Shown here in pieces: positions 1 through 3,516 of a stretch of 5,737 nucleotides of DNA. The translations under genes and the position numbers were made by a program. The notes beneath the pieces are model-generated. The model was not told the origin of the DNA. It ran no database searches and was given only the letters and a program-made list of their open reading frames with translations. How positions within the stretch are numbered: the stretch's first letter is position 1; every line of letters begins with the position of its first letter. This stretch comes from Fischerella sp. (lineage in GTDB: Bacteria > Cyanobacteriota > Cyanobacteriia > Cyanobacteriales > Nostocaceae). Location of the stretch: positions 1 through 5,737 of the forward strand of contig JANZYY010000361.1 in the NCBI GenBank assembly GCA_026419705.1. Direction: 5' to 3'.

Positions 1-850
1 ACATGTAGTAGTCATCACTCCAAGGCTCAGTACTTTTCATTAAAGTAAATAGAACTGGTGGCAAATTTTGAATGACGGGAGAGCGAGGATTATTGTCTAC
101 TAATGCAATATAACCACCAGGTCGCAGCAGTCGCCAAGCTTCAGCGAAAATTTGTTTGCTAGCATAATGCGGCAGTTCATGGGTAACAAACTGTAGAGTT
201 ACCAAGTCAAAGGAGTTGTCAGGTAGTCCTGTATCTTCTCCTTTGGCGTGAAGCCACTCAGATATTTCACGATTGGTATCTAGAATCTTGGCAACAGCAA
301 GCATATAAGGAGATAAATCTAGACCCACGGTACGAACAGGATGGTCTTGCTTTTTCTGATAATAGCGGTGCAGCGCTAGGGTAGAAATGCCCACTGAACA
401 GCCAATGTCTAAGATATCCTTTACCTGCTGCGGTCCATAAGTCGCCAAAACTTGATGAAAGCTTCCTCTTAGGCGTTCGTGGGCAGCTTCCCAAGTTAAG
501 TTTTCTTTAGGCCATACCCGCAAAGCCATCGAGTAAGTAGCGCTGGGGGCTTCCAAAGCAGCTTGCCAGCAAAGGTTGCCCTCAGGGTAGGCATGAAACG
601 GTACTTGATAGTAATCGGGGTAAACAATTTTAGAGTTGACTATCTCTGCCAACCGCTGTTTTACCCCCGATGCTTCTAGGGTTTCGCAGTTTTTGCGCCA
701 AGGAATACCGTTTTTTTCAGCAGTTTTAATAAGTACTTGCCTTGCCTGGTGTTTCATCAAGTTGTAAATCGGTCTGGTTTGGATTAGTAAGTTAACGAAC
801 CGAGAAAGCAACCCTTCACCAGCCCAGTCAGGCTTGATTTTGTTGTTCAT
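1..850 (-). CDS. Class I SAM-dependent methyltransferase (C-terminus beyond window)
   Basis: Reading the minus strand from the ATG at 850 gives 283 uninterrupted codons that run off the left edge, so the C-terminus is missing. The Rossmann-fold methyltransferase motifs are clear: motif I DIGCSVGIST (about residues 148-157, SAM-binding glycine loop), motif II acidic residue in VGLDLSP (D178), FDLVTLQF (214-221) for motif III, and the LLRPGGYIALVD strand (241-252). This is the UbiE/Methyltransf_11 type of fold. About 140 residues precede motif I, including a conserved-looking GNLCWQAALEAPSATYSMAL segment (91-110), so it is not a minimal methyltransferase. The substrate cannot be told from sequence; small molecules such as quinones, lipids or secondary metabolites are usual for this group. 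There is no signal peptide, so it is probably cytoplasmic. No clear Shine-Dalgarno precedes the ATG. An in-frame TTG lies about nine codons upstream, but the ATG is preferred. It is divergent from the secreted protein gene on its right. Confidence 0.88.
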   Translation of the reverse strand, partial: MNNKIKPDWAGEGLLSRFVNLLIQTRPIYNLMKHQARQVLIKTAEKNGIPWRKNCETLEASGVKQRLAEIVNSKIVYPDYYQVPFHAYPEGNLCWQAALEAPSATYSMALRVWPKENLTWEAAHERLRGSFHQVLATYGPQQVKDILDIGCSVGISTLALHRYYQKKQDHPVRTVGLDLSPYMLAVAKILDTNREISEWLHAKGEDTGLPDNSFDLVTLQFVTHELPHYASKQIFAEAWRLLRPGGYIALVDNNPRSPVIQNLPPVLFTLMKSTEPWSDDYYM

Positions 851-880
851 CTGAATTATTTGGAATCGAGGCAAGATAAC

Positions 881-908
881 TGTATATATTTTAGGTTTTA
901 GAGGTAAA
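881..908 (-). promoter_or_regulatory. Possible promoter for the methyltransferase gene
   Basis: On the minus strand a TTTACC box (903-908) and a TATACA box (881-886) are separated by 16 bases and lie about 30 bases upstream of the ATG at 850. Each matches the sigma-70 consensus at four of six positions. The region is AT-rich, so chance matches are likely; this is a tentative call from sequence alone. Confidence 0.28.
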
Positions 909-948
909 GTACTGTGAATATGGTATTTTTTCACACAAAACACCGTCA

Positions 949-954
949 GATAAT
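949..954 (+). promoter_or_regulatory. Possible -10 element for the rightward gene
   Basis: GATAAT matches the TATAAT -10 consensus at five of six positions and lies 14 bases before the ATG at 969. It would give a very short leader. No convincing -35 box is present at 16-18 bases; only a T-rich run is seen around 926-931. No Shine-Dalgarno is visible before the ATG, which fits a short or leaderless transcript but does not prove it. Confidence 0.22.
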
Positions 955-968
955 TTATTGTCCAACTT

Positions 969-2225
969 ATGAGTATCCGATTCAACCGAAAATTTTTCCT
1001 GACATTAGGTTTTGCTACCGTATCGCTAGTCAGTTTAGGTAGTAATTATGCACATACTCAGTCGAAAGCTCAGCAGCAGATTTCTCAACCCTCAAGTCAA
1101 CCAGTTCGTTTAGTCACTACGAGTTTTCAGGATGGTTTAACTGCTCAGCACACTACTTCATCTGGCAAAGAGTTGGTAGCAGCGTCTACACCTTATAAAG
1201 TAATCGATGAGTTTAAAAAATATAAATTTAGCGTTAATGGTAGTCAGGTTCTCAGTTCAGAAAAATTGCCCACTGCAAAAGTTAATTTCAATCAAAAAGA
1301 TTTATTATTTGTTCTCTCCAATACAAGAAAATACTACCAAAATTACGCTCAGCAAGACCCAGATATTCTACGTACAGGCTTGCTTGGTACTGCTGGAGTT
1401 ACTTTACAGGATACTCTTAAAACTCTAGATTTTATGATTGCGGTCTTAAAGGAAGATATTGCCAATAATCGAGCTACTCGTTTACAAGATCCTAATTTTA
1501 TCAATAGCCATTTTCGAGTCATCAAATGGGCTGCTTATAAACCGCAGAACCCAAAGCAAAAAAGGTTGCGAATTACAAAGTATGCTGTTTTTAGCTATCC
1601 AGGTTCTCGCAAAAAAACTTCTACTTATAATACAGCAATTTATAGCTTAAAAGATAACTATATAACTGATAAGTTCTACACCAGATACACAAAACAAGAT
1701 GTTTTATCTGGTATATATGAACCAGGCGGAAAAGAATTTGGGAAAGTGGAACCCCTAGCATATCTAACTCGCCAAGGCTTGGAAGAAGCGTTAATGCAAG
1801 GAACAATACTGATTAATTTTACCGATGGTTCGCAGGGATTTTTTAATGTGGATAGAAACAATGAAATTCCTTTTATTCGAGGAGTGAAACCAACAGCACA
1901 AAAGCGTTATTGGTATTTTAAAAAAGTTGATGCTATTAAAGGGTATGGATATAAGATAGATGCAAAAATTTCGATCAAGCCAGGAGTGACTTTTGCTGGA
2001 GATGTTCTGAATATTGGTTTAGGTAGAGTGATTGTGATGGAGTATGGTCAAGGTAGAAACAAACGTCTAAGAATGGGAGTGATTGCAGATACAGGCGGGG
2101 CATTTTTACCTAACCTTTATCAGCTTGATTTTTTGGCAGGTATTTTTAAGAATCAAAAAGATTTTGGGAGGTATATTAGTCAATTGCCTGAATATGCTAA
2201 TGCATATATTTTAGTGAAAAAGTAA
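969..2225 (+). CDS. Secreted protein with MltA/3D-like C-terminal barrel
   Basis: This encodes 418 residues. The N-terminus is a Sec-type signal peptide: basic MSIRFNRK, a hydrophobic stretch at about residues 9-24, and a likely cleavage near NYA/HTQ (about 28). There is no lipobox cysteine, so export to the periplasm or beyond is expected. A Gln/Ser-rich linker (about 30-65) follows, then a region I cannot assign (about 75-250). The C-terminal third resembles lytic transglycosylase MltA and the 3D domain. LMQGTILINFTDGSQGFF (275-292) parallels the MltA 'QGSG...DG' segment, and ADTGGAF (373-379) with YQLDFLAG (384-391) parallels the 'DxGGA...D' motif that contains the catalytic aspartate in MltA; D374 and D387 are the candidates here. 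A role in cutting peptidoglycan is inferred from this fold and export signal, not shown. It is monocistronic, with its own terminator just downstream. The start ATG was chosen because it opens the signal peptide. Confidence 0.8.
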   Translation: MSIRFNRKFFLTLGFATVSLVSLGSNYAHTQSKAQQQISQPSSQPVRLVTTSFQDGLTAQHTTSSGKELVAASTPYKVIDEFKKYKFSVNGSQVLSSEKLPTAKVNFNQKDLLFVLSNTRKYYQNYAQQDPDILRTGLLGTAGVTLQDTLKTLDFMIAVLKEDIANNRATRLQDPNFINSHFRVIKWAAYKPQNPKQKRLRITKYAVFSYPGSRKKTSTYNTAIYSLKDNYITDKFYTRYTKQDVLSGIYEPGGKEFGKVEPLAYLTRQGLEEALMQGTILINFTDGSQGFFNVDRNNEIPFIRGVKPTAQKRYWYFKKVDAIKGYGYKIDAKISIKPGVTFAGDVLNIGLGRVIVMEYGQGRNKRLRMGVIADTGGAFLPNLYQLDFLAGIFKNQKDFGRYISQLPEYANAYILVKK

Positions 2226-2261
2226 TGCACTCACTTGAAATGTACAAGTATATAAGTTTGT

Positions 2262-2288
2262 AGTGAGTGCTTCAGCGCTCACTTTTTT
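2262..2288 (+). terminator. Rho-independent terminator of the MltA/3D-like gene
   Basis: A 9-bp stem, AGTGAGTGC (2262-2270) with GCGCTCACT (2275-2283), contains one G-U pair, closes a TTCA loop and is followed directly by six T (2283-2288). It begins 37 bases after the stop codon. A further copy of the 3' arm, GCACTCACT (2227-2235), lies immediately after the stop codon and could pair with the same 2262-2270 arm (see findings). Confidence 0.85.
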
Positions 2289-2310
2289 GCATAAAAAGTA
2301 GGGATTTAAA

Positions 2311-2350
2311 ACGCAAAGGGTCGCGGAGGTAAGCGCAGAGGTTCGCAGAG
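2311..2350. repeat. Short tandem repeat with CGCAGAGG-like units
   Basis: Four degenerate units of 10-12 bases are visible: CGCAAAGGGT (2312-2321), CGCGGAGGTAAG (2322-2333), CGCAGAGGTT (2334-2343) and CGCAGAG (2344-2350). This motif type is a well-known dispersed repeat of heterocystous cyanobacteria. Its function is unknown. It sits just after the terminator, in non-coding DNA. Confidence 0.7.
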
Positions 2351-2368
2351 TCTAGGTGTTTAATAAGG

Positions 2369-2376
2369 GCGATCGC
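2369..2376. repeat. HIP1 octamer GCGATCGC
   Basis: Exact copy of the highly iterated palindrome of cyanobacterial genomes, in non-coding DNA. Confidence 0.9.
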
Positions 2377-2412
2377 GCTTTCTATTGCTACTAATTATGG
2401 ATGATAAAGCTT

Positions 2413-2422
2413 GGCGATCGCC
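2413..2422. repeat. HIP1 octamer in extended form GGCGATCGCC
   Basis: The exact octamer lies at 2414-2421, with one extra palindromic base on each side. It lies 44 bases from the previous HIP1 site and about 20 bases from the end of the minus-strand coding remnant. Confidence 0.9.
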
Positions 2423-2440
2423 ATACATATTGATAAAATG

Positions 2441-2539
2441 TCATGATTTCAGAAGCTCCTGTGCCGATACAAGTAACTTTTGAGCATCAGTATATGCAGT
2501 AGTTCCGGGTTTGATAGTTTTTAGCTGTTTGACAATATC
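2441..2539 (-). pseudogene. C-terminal remnant of an unidentified cyanobacterial protein
   Basis: On the minus strand, codons from 2539 to a TGA at 2443-2441 read DIVKQLKTIKPGTT, then AYTDAQKLLVSAQELLKS, then stop. There is no start codon, and an in-frame TAG lies immediately upstream at 2542-2540. The pattern 'L..I.PGT.AY..AQ.LL..AQ' looks like the repeated helical C-terminal segments seen in several cyanobacterial proteins, which suggests the tail of a deleted gene. The palindromic repeat just upstream may mark where the rest was lost. It could also be a chance open stretch; the regular amphipathic pattern argues against that. The parent gene is not identified. Confidence 0.4.
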
Positions 2540-2554
2540 CTAATTTCGGTTAAT

Positions 2555-2581
2555 GTTGGGTTGAACGAAGTGAAATCCAAC
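2555..2581. repeat. GTTGGGTT palindromic dispersed repeat
   Basis: GTTGGGTT (2555-2562) pairs with AATCCAAC (2574-2581) over 8 bp with one G-U pair, around an 11-base loop (GAACGAAGTGA). Copies of the form 'GTTGGGTT...AACCCAACCTAC' are common in intergenic regions of Nostoc-type genomes; the trailing CCTAC is also present here. There is no T run, so it is not a terminator. Confidence 0.6.
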
Positions 2582-2641
2582 CTACAATTACTTATCAAAA
2601 TCTAATTATTTACAAATGACGTATTTTTAATGTTTCTAAGG

Positions 2642-3038
2642 TCAAGCCCAGTTTTCCAGTTGCAGTTTAGGAATGCGGTTGTAGTGTCGAGTGTTGTTTG
2701 TTACAATAACGTGATTTTCTGCCAGTGCAACACTAGTAATTAGTAAATCAAAATCAGCAATTGGTCGTCCTATGCTACGGAGTTCAGCCTTTAATTCAAC
2801 AAAGTGTTTGAGAGCGTTATCGTTTAAAGATATAACAGGTATATTTTGAATAAATTGTTCTGCACGAGTTAAATTTTCTTCGACTCGATTGGAGTTGTAT
2901 GCACCATTAATGTTATAGTTCTGCTGTGATGACGCAAATACTTATCTAACTCCATCCTACTGTAAAAATTCTGTCTCTAACCGACTGACGACCCTTAAGC
3001 CAATAGATACAGATGTCAGTATCTAGTAAGTATTTCAC
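2642..3038 (-). pseudogene. vapC: Broken VapC-type PIN-domain toxin gene
   Basis: Reading from the GTG at 3038, which overlaps the antitoxin stop by one base, gives VKYLLDTDICIYWLKGRQSV and continues to WS, then a TAG at 2948-2946. The same frame goes on as ISICVITAEL to a TAA at 2915-2913. After that, coding continues in another frame: GAYNSNRVEENLTRAEQFIQ, then a stretch ending ADFDLLITSVALAENHVIVT, then NNTRHYNRIPKLQLENWA and a TGA at 2644-2642. Together these are a full VapC ribonuclease of about 131 residues. They include the PIN acidic residues: D6 of LLDTD, the Glu of AEL, the Asp of ADFD, and the TNN(T)RH segment. The span is 397 bases, one more than a multiple of three, which fits a net +1 frameshift near 2905-2915. 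Two independent lesions mean no active toxin. If intact it would be a PIN endoribonuclease neutralised by the upstream antitoxin. Confidence 0.85.
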
Positions 3039-3289
3039 TAACTATGTTCCTCAGTTGCAATAGTACGGCTTGAATATATATCATTAATGATTTCTTCTGT
3101 AATACGCGTGTCCTCCCATGCTCCAAAGGTTTCTAAAAAGGCTTGTGGTGGATTATTTAGCTGTACAGTTTCTAGCTTCTCTGTTTTTTGTTTGAGAACT
3201 TTCTGAACGATTTTGACTATTAAAGCTTCCAAGTCTGCTATTGTAAGGTTATTTATTGGCTGGTTTGATGTTGGTTGAGAGTTTTGCAT
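3038..3289 (-). CDS. VapB-like antitoxin of a VapBC pair (now orphan)
   Basis: This encodes 83 residues and appears intact. The N-terminus is polar (1-13). A predicted helix, LTIADLEALIVKIVQKVLKQ (15-34), follows, and the C-terminus FLETFGAWEDTRITEEIIND (51-70) then IYSSR matches the toxin-binding tail seen in many cyanobacterial antitoxins encoded next to PIN toxins. No AbrB-type DNA-binding domain is obvious, so operator binding is uncertain. The assignment rests on this tail and on the partner gene: the stop TAG overlaps the GTG of the vapC pseudogene (TAGTG), the usual translational coupling of such pairs. AGAAG at 3303-3299 is a possible ribosome binding site, nine bases before the ATG. 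Since the toxin is broken, the protein may be a relic or may neutralise a related toxin elsewhere. Confidence 0.75.
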   Translation of the reverse strand: MQNSQPTSNQPINNLTIADLEALIVKIVQKVLKQKTEKLETVQLNNPPQAFLETFGAWEDTRITEEIINDIYSSRTIATEEHS

Positions 3290-3318
3290 ATAAAAAAACT
3301 TCTAACTATTGAAACTAG

Positions 3319-3324
3319 ATTATA
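3319..3324 (-). promoter_or_regulatory. Perfect -10 box (TATAAT) of the toxin-antitoxin operon
   Basis: The minus strand carries an exact TATAAT ending 29 bases before the antitoxin ATG, giving a leader of about 20 bases. The -35 region is weak: TTAATT is 16 bases upstream and matches three of six positions. The surrounding DNA (3330-3400) is very AT-rich, which may help transcription. Confidence 0.5.
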
Positions 3325-3415
3325 TTTGGAATTTCATAAGAATTAATTTTTTATATATCCACTATAACAAAGTATCATATTTCCTCTTTATATCTCTCTG
3401 GTATACCTAACAACT

Positions 3416-3481
3416 AAAAAGAACCGCAAATATACGCCTCAAACAAGAAAGACTGCACAATTATTGCGTACATCTGCGGTT
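3416..3481 (-). terminator. Terminator of the transketolase/phosphoketolase-like gene
   Basis: On the minus strand AACCGCAGATGTACGC (3481-3466) pairs with GCGTATATTTGCGGTT (3437-3422) over 16 bp with two G-U pairs. A C and then five T (3420-3416) follow. It starts 35 bases after the stop codon. The 28-base loop is longer than usual, but the long stem plus T run supports a rho-independent terminator. It would insulate the toxin-antitoxin promoter that lies just downstream on the same strand. Confidence 0.8.
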
Positions 3482-3516
3482 AGAAATTTAGATTTATCGA
3501 GTTAACAAACCCTAAC

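Larger units (their letters stand above)
2226..2641. other. Gene-poor, repeat-rich spacer
   Basis: About 415 bases without an intact gene. From left to right it holds the terminator, a CGCAGAGG-type tandem repeat, two HIP1 palindromes, a minus-strand coding remnant of about 32 codons and a GTTGGGTT palindrome. About 60 AT-rich bases (2582-2641) show nothing further. No tRNA or other structured RNA was recognised. Confidence 0.7.

Noticed and set aside
267..494. Open frame of 75 codons on the minus strand
   Set aside because: It lies inside the methyltransferase gene on the same strand in another frame. The methyltransferase frame contains the recognised motifs; this one has none.
1207..1861. 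Several 61-73-codon open frames on both strands
   Set aside because: All lie inside the 418-codon secreted-protein gene and have no recognisable features of their own.
2369..2422. Two HIP1 palindromes 44 bases apart considered as a regulatory operator pair
   Set aside because: HIP1 is extremely frequent in cyanobacterial genomes and a third copy lies inside a coding region, so no special role can be supported.
2946..2948. TAG in the vapC frame considered as a recoded or read-through codon
   Set aside because: A second stop and a frameshift follow within about 35 bases, so simple gene decay is the better explanation.
3422..3481. The long inverted repeat considered as a mobile-element end, riboswitch or CRISPR unit
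   Set aside because: It is a single 16-bp stem next to a T run just after a stop codon, which a terminator explains. There is no repeat array or transposase.
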